In this document: positions 1 through 7,340 of the stretch, in pieces
Position numbering within the stretch: position 1 is the first letter of the stretch
How the letters are laid out: the number at the start of each line of letters is the position of its first letter
Virus record (IMG/VR): IMGVR_UViG_3300037504_000746
Location: 1-34,673 of that record
DNA length: 34,673 nt
Reading direction: 5' to 3' (one strand)
Source: a virus
Notes under the pieces: generated by a model
Seen by the model: the letters and a program-made list of their open reading frames with translations, nothing else
Databases searched by the model: none
What the model was told of the DNA's origin: nothing
Translations under genes and position numbers: made by a program

Positions 1-345
1 TGTCCCTACGCTGTAGGCTTCTAGTAGCGTATGCGCTAGTAGAGGTTGATCGAGCAGGCGAAAAAAGAAGTGTGCGAAGTTGTTACGGTCGTAGTGATTC
101 AGGCTGCGACTTACAATCTTTTCGTCAATGAAGGAAGGTGGCTGAGGGGGTTTGTTTGCAGGTGTTGGCATTGTGTTGGTGTTGTTAGGGGGGATGGTGC
201 GCTGGCAGGAATGGCAGTAGCCGGCCGTGGGCTCCTCCCGAAACGGCACAAATTTTCCGTCCCGGTTATTTTTGCCGCAGGGGCAAGTCGAAGCAAGTCT
301 GCGGCGGTCTCGAAAGCTTTTCGCTAAAGTGTAGTTTTGGGTCAT
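1..345 (-). CDS. DUF6371-type primase-like protein, N-terminal part (runs off the left end)
   Basis: Reading leftward from ATG at 345 the frame stays open to base 1 (115 codons). It continues in frame at the right end of the window, because the contig ends overlap, giving a protein of about 292 aa. The N-terminus has a CxC...CxxC zinc ribbon (C21, C23, C44, C47), as in phage primases, then a Pro/Asn/Thr-rich linker (about 50-70). The TOPRIM-like core lies in the other piece (33972-34673). Likely role: primer synthesis or ssDNA recognition at phage replication forks; the family assignment comes from motif pattern only. The ATG overlaps the stop of the upstream DUF3987 gene as ATGA, so the two are probably translationally coupled and may act as a primase-ATPase pair. 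Confidence 0.8.
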   Translation of the reverse strand, partial: MTQNYTLAKSFRDRRRLASTCPCGKNNRDGKFVPFREEPTAGYCHSCQRTIPPNNTNTMPTPANKPPQPPSFIDEKIVSRSLNHYDRNNFAHFFFRLLDQPLLAHTLLEAYSVGT

Positions 346-1643
346 AACAGCTTGCTATACCTACCGTGACTGATTTTCTTAAGTAGCTTATCCTGAGACA
401 ACAACCGGTTGCGAACTGTGCGAGCCGAGGGAGGCGCCTTTTTGTGCGCAGAAAACACCTCAGCAACAACGCTTACGGCCTTCGCCTTGTCGAACTCATC
501 AGGCAGGCTATTATACACAACCTGCCATATCGTATCAAGCTTGTCCACCGCCGACCCTTGTATTACAGACTGCAATATATTTAAAGCCTGCGCCTCGAAC
601 CATTCGGCTAGCCGGATACCATCTTGCATACACTTGTCAGAAATACCAGCGTTGCGAGCATTGTTCCGGGTTTGATAATAATCGTGGATGGCCTGCAGAA
701 GGTTGGCGAATCGTAGGGCGTAGCTCTCTACTTTCGTCCCTAATCCGTCCACTATCGGGTCGGAGTTGTGCTGACTGTTGTCGACTCGCTGGTGCTGCCA
801 TTCGTAGAATATACGATAAGCTGTTTCTGGTACCGGATTTAAGTTGATTTCGTCGTCGTGCTCCTCCGGGTGGTAGAGCCGATTGCAAAAAGCCGTTATC
901 ATATCGTCGTATACAGCCAGCCCGGGGGGTACCTGCGAAAATTGCTTCATCGGAACCTTGCGCCTGCCCATATCGGCTGGAATTGTAAATAAAAAACGGT
1001 CAAAAAATCCGCTATTTACATAAGCATCGGTAAACAACTCTGACAAAACACGGGGCTGGATACCCCCGACCACCGATACACTTGCATTAGCTACTATAAA
1101 AGAGGATGTGGTTTTCCGGTCGATTCGCATTTCCCCACCTGACCAGATCTCAAGCCAGGTGCTATCCTCGTCAGCCGAGGAATTGTACTTATTAAACCCC
1201 TTCATCCACCTACTCAATTCATCCTGCCGAAGCCCCAACCCGCGGGGGTTTACACTATGTAATCTTGCGACCTCTTCAGGAGTTGCATCACCTACCAGGT
1301 GTTGTCGGCGTTTGCGCTTGCGCTCCTTTTCGTCCTCGATATCCTGCACTTCTTTGTAACTATTGCTATCAAGTATTTCGATAGGCTTAATCATTCGCTT
1401 CAACGGATGACTCTTCCCGCTGCCGGGCGTGCCGACCAAGGCAATAAATATGCAGTTGTTTTCAATCCAGCCGGGCTGTAGCTGTATTCGACTTGTATGT
1501 CCTAGCGCCGTGGCCGTCGCAAACAGAATCGAGGCTGCGGTATATTCCGGGCGGTACATCAACTCACTATCTAACTGATAGACAAGCTGTTCCAGCTCCG
1601 AAGGAAAGACATCCAACGGCATATTACCTACTTGTGTTAGCAT
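342..1643 (-). CDS. DUF3987-family P-loop ATPase (replication-associated)
   Basis: A 433-aa protein with Walker A GTPGSGKS at about residues 71-78 and an acidic Walker-B-like stretch (RQDELSRW) near residue 140. It fits DUF3987, a family of P-loop proteins found beside primases in Bacteroidota mobile elements and phages and thought to act as helicase-like replication ATPases. The C-terminus (about 365-433) looks like a winged-helix DNA-binding domain. The stop overlaps the primase-like ATG (ATGA), and the gene starts 4 nt after the helicase stop. The leader has the CACTGACACTATG form seen at other starts in this operon. Biochemical role is inferred from family and context. Confidence 0.8.
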   Translation of the reverse strand: MLTQVGNMPLDVFPSELEQLVYQLDSELMYRPEYTAASILFATATALGHTSRIQLQPGWIENNCIFIALVGTPGSGKSHPLKRMIKPIEILDSNSYKEVQDIEDEKERKRKRRQHLVGDATPEEVARLHSVNPRGLGLRQDELSRWMKGFNKYNSSADEDSTWLEIWSGGEMRIDRKTTSSFIVANASVSVVGGIQPRVLSELFTDAYVNSGFFDRFLFTIPADMGRRKVPMKQFSQVPPGLAVYDDMITAFCNRLYHPEEHDDEINLNPVPETAYRIFYEWQHQRVDNSQHNSDPIVDGLGTKVESYALRFANLLQAIHDYYQTRNNARNAGISDKCMQDGIRLAEWFEAQALNILQSVIQGSAVDKLDTIWQVVYNSLPDEFDKAKAVSVVAEVFSAHKKAPPSARTVRNRLLSQDKLLKKISHGRYSKLL

Positions 1644-1647
1644 AGTG

Positions 1648-3045
1648 TCAGTGTTTTGGAGGAATACCGTAGTATTTCCGCACGTGGTGCACCCAGCGGC
1701 GCTTATATTCTTTCAGGGCGGCATAACGGTAGAGCATATCCAGCTGGATATTAGGGCTCCTTTCCTTAATCCTGTAGATAACCCAACCGGTCTTGTAGCC
1801 CATCGCTTCGCGGTATTGTTCCAGCTCCTCGACACTGCAGGTCTTTGTGTCCGGGGCGGCAATAACTTTCTGTAATTTGGCCTCAACGACTTGCCGGGGC
1901 GTTCGCAAGTCAGCGCCGCAATGAGGGCAAAACTGCATGCTAGCGTAAATCATACGATAGCATTTTTTGCATTGTTTAACAGGTGCTACCCCATCGCCGG
2001 CCTTAACCTTCCCCGACAGCGACCACCGCCGCTCCTGCTCGAAGAACCCGTGACGCTGTACATTTTCTCCGTAATCGAGTACAACACACTTGTCCTTATT
2101 CGCTGCCGGCCGAACCCCTCGCCCGACCATCTGTAGATACAGGGGCACGGAACTTGTCGCGCGCACAAGTGCAACAGCCTCTATTGCCGGTAAGTCGTAT
2201 CCTTCTGTAAGGATTGCAACATTGACAAGATACTGAATCTGGTCGTTTGCAAAAAGGGCAAGTGTACGTTGTCGGTCGGCTTCGTGCATCTTGCTATGTA
2301 GCACACGGGCGCGGGGGAGCTGTTCAGCAAGTTGTTCAGCGTGCTGAATGTTGACTGCGAAGACTATCGTACGCAGCTGCCCCGTGTGCTGCAAAATGCT
2401 TTCCACTACGTTGCTGTAGACCTTCTTCTTATTAAAGCGCTGGTATAATTGCTTTTTATTATAGTCTCCAGCTTGCTTTTTGAGCTTGCTTAGGTCTGCG
2501 ACGCTTGTGCTATAGTACTCAGCAGGCACAAGGTGCTGGTCTTCAATGAGTTGCGCAGCCGTAACCGGCTCTATTATCTGCGTAAATATGTCGCCTAGCG
2601 GCTTCCCATCGAGCCGGGCGGGCGTTGCGGTAAGCCCTATCACGCCTGCAAATTGCGCCTTATCCAATACAGTCGTATAGGATTTGGCGGCGGCGTGGTG
2701 GGCTTCGTCGACGAAGAACAAGTCAGGCACGTACGGCAGCCGCCGACGGCACAAGGTCTGTACACTGGCAACGTTTACAGCTGGCTGCAACTCAGTGTTG
2801 CCGCCCTGTATTATCCCGGCATCGATATTAAATCGTGCAAGTCTTTCGCGGGCTTGGTGAAGCAGCTCCTGCCGGTGCGCTAAGAAGATAACGCGTTTGC
2901 CTTTTGCTGTATAACGCTTTATTATCTCGCAGGCTATCGTTGTCTTGCCCGCGCCGGTGGGGAGCACCAATACCGGGCGCTCCCCGTCCGCAACGGCCGC
3001 ACACGCTTCGTCTACAGCGCGTATCTGATACGGTCGTAACTTCAT
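1648..3045 (-). CDS. Superfamily 2 DEAD/DEAH-box helicase
   Basis: A 465-aa SF2 helicase. Counting from the preferred start, motif I is PTGAGKT (29-35), motif II DEAH (113-116), motif III TATPAR (near 140), and motif VI MVGRGVRP lies in the second RecA-like domain. A CxxC...CxxC zinc ribbon (CKKC, CPHC) follows at about 365-385, then a basic tail. The architecture resembles phage SF2 helicases that remodel DNA in replication or recombination. I chose the ATG at 3045 because it overlaps the upstream nuclease stop as ATGA and because the Q-motif-like KLRPYQ follows at once. An in-frame ATG at 3069 would add eight residues. It sits downstream of the nuclease and annealing protein genes. Confidence 0.92.
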   Translation of the reverse strand: MKLRPYQIRAVDEACAAVADGERPVLVLPTGAGKTTIACEIIKRYTAKGKRVIFLAHRQELLHQARERLARFNIDAGIIQGGNTELQPAVNVASVQTLCRRRLPYVPDLFFVDEAHHAAAKSYTTVLDKAQFAGVIGLTATPARLDGKPLGDIFTQIIEPVTAAQLIEDQHLVPAEYYSTSVADLSKLKKQAGDYNKKQLYQRFNKKKVYSNVVESILQHTGQLRTIVFAVNIQHAEQLAEQLPRARVLHSKMHEADRQRTLALFANDQIQYLVNVAILTEGYDLPAIEAVALVRATSSVPLYLQMVGRGVRPAANKDKCVVLDYGENVQRHGFFEQERRWSLSGKVKAGDGVAPVKQCKKCYRMIYASMQFCPHCGADLRTPRQVVEAKLQKVIAAPDTKTCSVEELEQYREAMGYKTGWVIYRIKERSPNIQLDMLYRYAALKEYKRRWVHHVRKYYGIPPKH

Positions 3046-3818
3046 TGGACGACAAAATTCGGCCGGCAAGAGTAAGGGCTAAGAAATAGTTCCGTCGGCC
3101 TGAGCGGGTTCTTTTTTATCTCAGCTTTCTTGTACTCTTCAAAAGTATCGTACTTCTTTACAGTTCGCACAATATTGTCAGCTATCTCGAATAAGTCCTC
3201 CAGTTCACGTGTTAAGTCATTATAGCCCGCATTGTCTGCCACCTGAAAAGACTTCACGCGATAGGGCGCCTGCTTCTCAACAAATATCCATCGGAATGTG
3301 CCTTGTTCCCACCAGTCCAGCAGATACAGGTACATTGCCGCCTGATGCATATAGCCATATCGATTATATTGGAGTACCTTATAAGCTTCGTCGACATCCG
3401 CAATTGTCTTCAGGTCGTAAATAATATTATTATCGTGGTCGACAAGGTCGGGGGTGCCGTAAAAAGCGTAACCCTTTCCGGTATCTCGTTCGTGCATTTT
3501 CTGTACCTCCTTCTTCTGCACGAAGTCATCCGGCAGGTGTAGGCGCAACGAATCTACGCAGCGCAGCGCCGTTTCATATTTCGACGCAGGCAAATAATAC
3601 GGATGTTCCGTTTTGCGATTGTAGGTGTTCTTTTCCTTGTCTTGCGCCTCCTGCCAAAGGTGCGCCGTATCACTTCCGCCTATATACAGTTCGTCAACCA
3701 TCCGCCCGACCCGCATTGCGGGCGTATCGTAATCGGGCTTATTGTAGTACTGGTATAGGCAGTACTCAAGGTCGTGAAAAACCGCTTGTTTCAGTAAACT
3801 TTGATTGAATCGTAGCAT
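3042..3818 (-). CDS. PD-(D/E)XK exonuclease, RecE/YqaJ-like
   Basis: A 258-aa protein with a PD-(D/E)XK nuclease signature: GTPD (D124), then YDLKT (D135-x-K137), then Q159. This matches the RecE/exodeoxyribonuclease VIII-like group. Such enzymes resect dsDNA ends to give 3' ssDNA for a RecT annealer, which is encoded directly upstream (3837-4559). Together they would form a phage recombination pair for repair, concatemer formation or host-independent recombination. The leader reads CACTAACACAATG with no Shine-Dalgarno sequence. The stop overlaps the SF2 helicase start. Confidence 0.85.
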   Translation of the reverse strand: MLRFNQSLLKQAVFHDLEYCLYQYYNKPDYDTPAMRVGRMVDELYIGGSDTAHLWQEAQDKEKNTYNRKTEHPYYLPASKYETALRCVDSLRLHLPDDFVQKKEVQKMHERDTGKGYAFYGTPDLVDHDNNIIYDLKTIADVDEAYKVLQYNRYGYMHQAAMYLYLLDWWEQGTFRWIFVEKQAPYRVKSFQVADNAGYNDLTRELEDLFEIADNIVRTVKKYDTFEEYKKAEIKKNPLRPTELFLSPYSCRPNFVVQ

Positions 3819-3836
3819 TGTGTTAGTGTTTATAGG

Positions 3837-4559
3837 TTACTTAATTGGCTCAGCCTCAACGGGTTGGCGAGACGTTCGCACTTCCCGCTTCTCTTCCTCG
3901 ACAATCAGGTCAGCCGCCTTGTCGACCATCCCGCGGCGGGGGAGCAGTTTGAACAGCCGACGAAGAGCCGTCTTCTTCGCCATTTCATCGTAATAATCCC
4001 TCCAAGGTCCCGACTTTTGTAGCTTGTTTCCAGCGATGTTGTTGATGTCGGCGGTGTCGAGGTATGTGTACTGATAACCTCCGTCGATAATCTTTGCGAT
4101 AGCATACGCGCCTACGGTCTTGCCGCGGTCGGTGGTGATAGCGGGGCGGTGCTCGAGCAAGGGGTTTTCTGTAGAATACACAAGTGTGAATTCGTCCTGC
4201 TCCTTCACCACCTCTGCGAATATTTCACTAATCGCGCCCGAATCGCGCGCAATCTTCAGCAGGCCTTGGTACATTATAATTACCTGTATGTCATCCGCAT
4301 ACGGTATAATCGTAACCTCCTGACGGGCGGGGTTAAGGCTAAGGCCTAAATCCAAAATTCGAACACAGCTGGCGAACAGCTGTTCAGGGTCTTTTTTGTA
4401 TGCCGCGTCAAGTTTTGGATTGCGGCGCAGGAGGTGCGAGATTTCGAGCCGGGCCTTGTGTGCGGCCTGCTCACTGCCAGTAACCGCGGTTAGTTTCTTA
4501 ACGTGCGCGGTTGTTTTGTAGGGCGTCTCGTTTGAGACTTGCAATTCTTTGTTAGACAT
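3837..4559 (-). CDS. recT: RecT-family single-strand annealing protein
   Basis: A 240-aa RecT homologue. Supporting segments are the core LDLGLSLNPARQEVTIIPY, then IIMYQGLLKIARDSG, and a basic KKTALRRLFKLLP near the end of the domain. RecT proteins coat ssDNA and anneal complementary strands, working with an exonuclease partner; a RecE-like nuclease follows 18 nt downstream. The ATG at 4559 (MSNKELQ) is preferred because it overlaps the upstream gene by only 8 nt. An in-frame ATG at 4586 would add nine residues. The C-terminal tail is charged and probably disordered. Confidence 0.9.
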   Translation of the reverse strand: MSNKELQVSNETPYKTTAHVKKLTAVTGSEQAAHKARLEISHLLRRNPKLDAAYKKDPEQLFASCVRILDLGLSLNPARQEVTIIPYADDIQVIIMYQGLLKIARDSGAISEIFAEVVKEQDEFTLVYSTENPLLEHRPAITTDRGKTVGAYAIAKIIDGGYQYTYLDTADINNIAGNKLQKSGPWRDYYDEMAKKTALRRLFKLLPRRGMVDKAADLIVEEEKREVRTSRQPVEAEPIK

Positions 4560-4866
4560 TATGGTGTTGTTTAATATGTGTGACAATATTGTCTACGTCG
4601 GTGGGCAATTTCGCGAGGTCGGTCTGATGCTCAGCGTCAACCTCGCCTCGGGGTATACCGGCCAGCATAATCGGCTGATTTTGAAGGCCATCGGCGCTCA
4701 ATATAACCCCTGCCTGCTGCTTCATTGCGACCGGCTTGCAGGCTTTGCACTTGACTTGCAGTTGATTCGTCAACTCAAAGAATTCAACTTTGTAGTCGTC
4801 GTGTACGTAAAGATAATAGACCCACCCCGCGTGTCGCAGGGTGAGCCCGATACCGGTGGAGGTCAT
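4552..4866 (-). CDS. Hypothetical protein (104 aa)
   Basis: Not recognised. A 104-aa soluble protein with an N-terminal beta-rich half (WVYYLYVHDDYKVEFFELT) and a CKAC pair in the middle, too little for a zinc site alone. It starts with an ATGA overlap with the upstream gene and runs 8 nt into recT, so it belongs to the recombination operon and is probably translationally coupled. The position suggests an accessory to RecT or DNA metabolism, but nothing in the sequence demonstrates this. Confidence 0.7.
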   Translation of the reverse strand: MTSTGIGLTLRHAGWVYYLYVHDDYKVEFFELTNQLQVKCKACKPVAMKQQAGVILSADGLQNQPIMLAGIPRGEVDAEHQTDLAKLPTDVDNIVTHIKQHHNV

Positions 4867-5501
4867 ACGTTCTTCAGTTTATTGTTGATAAAATCTTCTT
4901 TCGCCTTTTCGTAGGCGCGCTCCATTAGCTTGTGCAAGTCGGCGCGGCGGTCGTCGTACTTAGCGACGATTTCCGGAGGGACAATATGATACTCATACAG
5001 TATTTCATCTTCGCGATAACCTAAAGCGATACGTTCAGAGTACTCATTGTACACCTGCTTATAATCATCGTCGTCTGTATAAGACCCGCTAAAGCGCTGA
5101 AGGTAGTTGTCTACTTTTAGCAAAAATCTGCTTGCGCTGTCGTGATTACCCTTGTCAATATTCGAGATAAAGAACTTGCAACTCAGCTTGCCTTCTGTAA
5201 CGCGAATGACTTCGCAAGAAAGGTAATCTTCTCTATGATAGCACGCTGGCGGCTGCAGCTCTACTCGCAGAGCTATCTCGCAGTGCTCCTGCGCAGCAAA
5301 GTTGATAAACCACGCGGCGGCGGCGGCGGTTGTGTCGTCTTTATCGGTGTCGTAATCTTTCGCAATGTGTTCGTGCGTCATAGCGTCTAAAAACGTCGCG
5401 TCGACGACAACGTTATCCCGTCGAAAGATTAGCGCCCAGCCGGGCAGGTGTGTCTGTGTGCTTATTAACGCGTCTTTTCGTGTGTCGTTAGTGTTAGTCA
5501 T
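4863..5501 (-). CDS. Hypothetical protein, MTNTN-type N-terminus
   Basis: Not recognised. About 212 aa, acidic, with a run of five alanines encoded by a short triplet repeat near 5316-5330 and a charged helical C-terminus. I place the start at the second ATG (5501), where the coding start MTNTN and its DNA match the starts of the genes at 6153 and 7053; an ATG at 5507 is equally in frame. The downstream junction is an ATGA overlap. It lies in the replication/recombination operon downstream of the promoter at 6186-6217. Confidence 0.75.
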   Translation of the reverse strand: MTNTNDTRKDALISTQTHLPGWALIFRRDNVVVDATFLDAMTHEHIAKDYDTDKDDTTAAAAAWFINFAAQEHCEIALRVELQPPACYHREDYLSCEVIRVTEGKLSCKFFISNIDKGNHDSASRFLLKVDNYLQRFSGSYTDDDDYKQVYNEYSERIALGYREDEILYEYHIVPPEIVAKYDDRRADLHKLMERAYEKAKEDFINNKLKNV

Positions 5502-5512
5502 TGTCATAGAGG

Positions 5513-5914
5513 TTAAACAAGTTTGATTAAAATCGGCGAACCGTCGTCGTCTTTGCCGGACTTCACGAATCCCTTGTCGATAAGGTCGGTAATTACCTGG
5601 TCGAGTTCTGCGTCATTAAAGCCGACGGCCTCCTTTACGTGCTTACGACGGAAGACACGCCCAACACTGAACCACCATCTTGGGTATTGTGATGCCGGTA
5701 TTTCGCAATAGTTGAGCAATTCTTTCGCTCTCAGCAGCCATTCTGCCGCAATGTCGAGTTGTGTTGCAATGTCGAGCGCTGCCTCTTCAGCTGAGGCGTG
5801 CTGCTCATTACACTTGAGTTCTGTGAGATACTCGTACTGCTTAAACAGTCGAGTTAGCGCGTCGGCTGTGCGCGAGTGCGCGGCGTTAATATACTTCTGT
5901 TGTTCTTGTGTCAT
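5513..5914 (-). CDS. Hypothetical protein with a possible C-terminal winged helix
   Basis: A 133-aa protein of unknown family. The first 70 residues are predicted helical and alanine-rich. The C-terminal part (about 90-133, including VKEAVGFNDAELDQVITDLI and KGFVKS) has the helix-helix-strand pattern of a winged-helix DNA-binding domain. The leader carries CACTAAAAACAATG, a variant of the A/C-rich start element shared in this operon. It lies between two other small unknown genes in the early operon, so a regulatory or ssDNA-related role is possible but unproven. Confidence 0.75.
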   Translation of the reverse strand: MTQEQQKYINAAHSRTADALTRLFKQYEYLTELKCNEQHASAEEAALDIATQLDIAAEWLLRAKELLNYCEIPASQYPRWWFSVGRVFRRKHVKEAVGFNDAELDQVITDLIDKGFVKSGKDDDGSPILIKLV

Positions 5915-5925
5915 TGTTTTTAGTG

Positions 5926-6153
5926 TTAGTCGTCAAATACAATGGCGTCTCCGTCCTGCAGCGCTTCGATAAGTTGACTGGCGGCGGCTTTGGTGAGCTT
6001 GCGCTGGCCTTGCGTGTTTGATCTGAAAGGCAGCTCTACGCTTGCGTCATAGGCCAGCTTAAAGATGTAGTTAATTTGGGCGTATGTTGCAGCCTGAAAA
6101 CTTCCGGCTTTGTGCCAGCTGAGTTCGATTGTGATTGTGTTAGTGTTAGTCAT
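5926..6153 (-). CDS. Small hypothetical protein, first gene of the replication operon
   Basis: A 75-aa protein beginning MTNTNTITIEL. The C-terminal half (about 28-70, QINYIFKLAYDA then LTKAAASQLIEAL) resembles a helical module that recurs at the ends of various phage and plasmid proteins (DUF3072-like pattern; resemblance only). I chose the ATG at 6153 because the promoter and leader upstream (6154-6217) leave no room for the longer reading. It is the first gene behind the promoter at 6186-6217. Confidence 0.72.
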   Translation of the reverse strand: MTNTNTITIELSWHKAGSFQAATYAQINYIFKLAYDASVELPFRSNTQGQRKLTKAAASQLIEALQDGDAIVFDD

Positions 6154-6185
6154 TGTGTTGTCGGCTAGTGTTGAACAATATGTGT

Positions 6186-6217
6186 CAAAGATAGCGATGA
6201 ATCGGATACGGCGCAAG
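6186..6217 (-). promoter_or_regulatory. Bacteroidota-type promoter of the replication operon
   Basis: On the minus strand: CTTG (6217-6214), exactly 20 nt, then TATCTTTG (6193-6186), matching the Bacteroidota sigma-factor consensus (TTG/TTTG, about 20 nt, TAnnTTTG). The -7 box ends 32 nt before the ATG at 6153. The leader is nearly identical to that of the promoter at 7084-7115. Expected to drive the leftward operon 6153 to 33972 across the circular junction. Confidence 0.75.
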
Positions 6218-6234
6218 GGGTTGGGCGGGAAATC

Positions 6235-6441
6235 TCATTTTTTTTCGTCAGATAGCGCGTCATAAAGCCGCAGCAACGTTTCAAGGGAAGGGTTCATTTC
6301 TTGCCGCTCTATCCTCGAAACAACTGCCCGGGAGAGGCCGGCTTTTTGAGCTAACTCAGTTTGCGTTAGCCTTAATTTTATGCGCCGCCGATAAACCTCT
6401 CCAGCGATTATTTTCCGAAACTTTTTGTAAACAGTTTGCAT
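6235..6441 (-). CDS. XRE/Cro-family helix-turn-helix regulator
   Basis: A 68-aa single-domain protein. The helix-turn-helix occupies about residues 23-46 (LTQTELAQKAGLSRAVVSRI), and the length is typical of Cro-like repressors. It would bind an operator as a dimer and tune phage transcription. It sits between a terminator (6458-6487) and the replication-operon promoter (6186-6217), so that promoter is an obvious candidate target. No TAnnTTTG promoter is visible directly upstream, so expression may depend on read-through of the terminator. No second repressor or integrase is present to suggest a lysogeny switch. Confidence 0.85.
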   Translation of the reverse strand: MQTVYKKFRKIIAGEVYRRRIKLRLTQTELAQKAGLSRAVVSRIERQEMNPSLETLLRLYDALSDEKK

Positions 6442-6457
6442 AGTAACGTGTTTGGGT

Positions 6458-6487
6458 GAAAAAAAGAACCCGCCCCGGTGGGGCGGG
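6458..6487 (-). terminator. Rho-independent terminator (leftward)
   Basis: A perfect 8-bp G+C stem (CCCGCCCC at 6469-6476 pairing with GGGGCGGG at 6480-6487) with a 3-nt loop. On the minus strand it is followed by a T-rich run (TTCTTTTTTTC). It lies just after the gene ending at 6511 and before the XRE gene start at 6441. Confidence 0.8.
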
Positions 6488-6510
6488 GTGGTGTGGTGTG
6501 GGGGTGTGGC

Positions 6511-7053
6511 TTACCAGCCGTCTTCACCGGCAATCGCGAATCCAAATCCGCGAGCGTAGTTTTTAATCCAAGTTGTGTGTTCGCGGCACCCGTTACTGAT
6601 TGTCCTGACGTCTCGCGTAATTCCTACTAAATGAACTAGCCACTGCAGGCGGCGAAACAGGCGCTTGATTTCTTTCTCTTCTTTGCGCCGGTCGCGCTCG
6701 GGCTGCGCCTGCAGCTTAACAAGCTTGCGGTAGGTGTAAATGACGTAGTAGGCGGCGCTATCGAGCGGGGTCTTGTACTCCTTTTTCTTCGCCTTCAACG
6801 CGCCGGCGTCGTAGAGCTCAATCTCTTGCAAGAGATGCGCCTCAAAAATGTTTTGACGGATGCAGCCGGCTTTATCAAACAGGTTGGTGTGCTCGCGACT
6901 CACCCAATCAGCGAGGGTGTTGATTTGCTTAGCTTTGCGCGCTGCGTCCTCGTACAGCTGGCGCAGGTCGTAGGCGGTTACCTTTTGCTTGTTCTCAAAT
7001 ACCCAGTTCAAAGTGTGGCGGGCGGGGGCGGGGGTGTTGTTAGTGTTCGTCAT
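6511..7053 (-). CDS. Hypothetical protein in a monocistronic early unit
   Basis: Not recognised. A 180-aa basic, mainly helical protein beginning MTNTNNTPAPARH. Residues about 100-150 are rich in Lys/Arg (including KLVKLQAQPERDRRKEEKEI), suggesting nucleic-acid contact or a coiled coil. I chose the ATG at 7053 because a promoter and leader occupy 7054-7115. It has its own promoter and a terminator just downstream, so it is probably a separately controlled early gene. Function unknown. Confidence 0.75.
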   Translation of the reverse strand: MTNTNNTPAPARHTLNWVFENKQKVTAYDLRQLYEDAARKAKQINTLADWVSREHTNLFDKAGCIRQNIFEAHLLQEIELYDAGALKAKKKEYKTPLDSAAYYVIYTYRKLVKLQAQPERDRRKEEKEIKRLFRRLQWLVHLVGITRDVRTISNGCREHTTWIKNYARGFGFAIAGEDGW

Positions 7054-7083
7054 CGTTGTGTCGGTTAGTGTTGAACAATATGT

Positions 7084-7115
7084 CAAAGATAACAATGAAT
7101 CTAATGCGATGCAAG
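7084..7115 (-). promoter_or_regulatory. Bacteroidota-type promoter (copy 2)
   Basis: On the minus strand: CTTG (7115-7112), 20 nt, then TATCTTTG (7091-7084), followed by a leader containing TATTGTTCAACACTAACCGA and the ATG at 7053. Boxes, spacing, leader and the first coding bases match the promoter at 6186-6217 closely, so the two look like duplicated expression units. Confidence 0.75.
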
Positions 7116-7132
7116 TGGTCGCCACAAGAAAA

Positions 7133-7160
7133 TTAAAAAACCCCCGGGGGAAAGGGGGCT
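7133..7160 (-). terminator. Rho-independent terminator (leftward, second of a pair)
   Basis: CCCCC (7141-7145) and GGGGG (7154-7158) form the stem. On the minus strand the hairpin is followed by TTTTTTAATTTTC. It is almost a copy of the hairpin at 7264-7288. A weaker 6-bp hairpin (7172-7189) lies between them. Confidence 0.7.
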
Positions 7161-7263
7161 TTGTTCCTATCCAGCCCGGGGTGGGGCTGAATAGTAGCTA
7201 CTAAATACAAACAAAAAGCGAGGTAAAACTACGAATCTTTGCTGAAAGACGCAAGCCCGGACA

Positions 7264-7288
7264 AAGAAAACCCCCGGGGAAAGGGGGC
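7264..7288 (-). terminator. Rho-independent terminator (leftward, first of a pair)
   Basis: CCCCC (7271-7275) and GGGGG (7282-7286) form the stem, followed on the minus strand by TTTTCTTTG. It lies about 50 bp after the last gene of the lysis arm (stop at 7341) and marks the end of that transcription unit. Confidence 0.7.
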
Positions 7289-7340
7289 TCTACGATTGTT
7301 CCTTGTCTATCTCGCTAATTTTCAGGGCTTTGGGTTTGAG

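Noticed and set aside
6154-6216. Longer start (ATG 6216) for the gene ending at 5926
   Set aside because: The added codons overlap the promoter and leader shared with the unit at 7054-7115.
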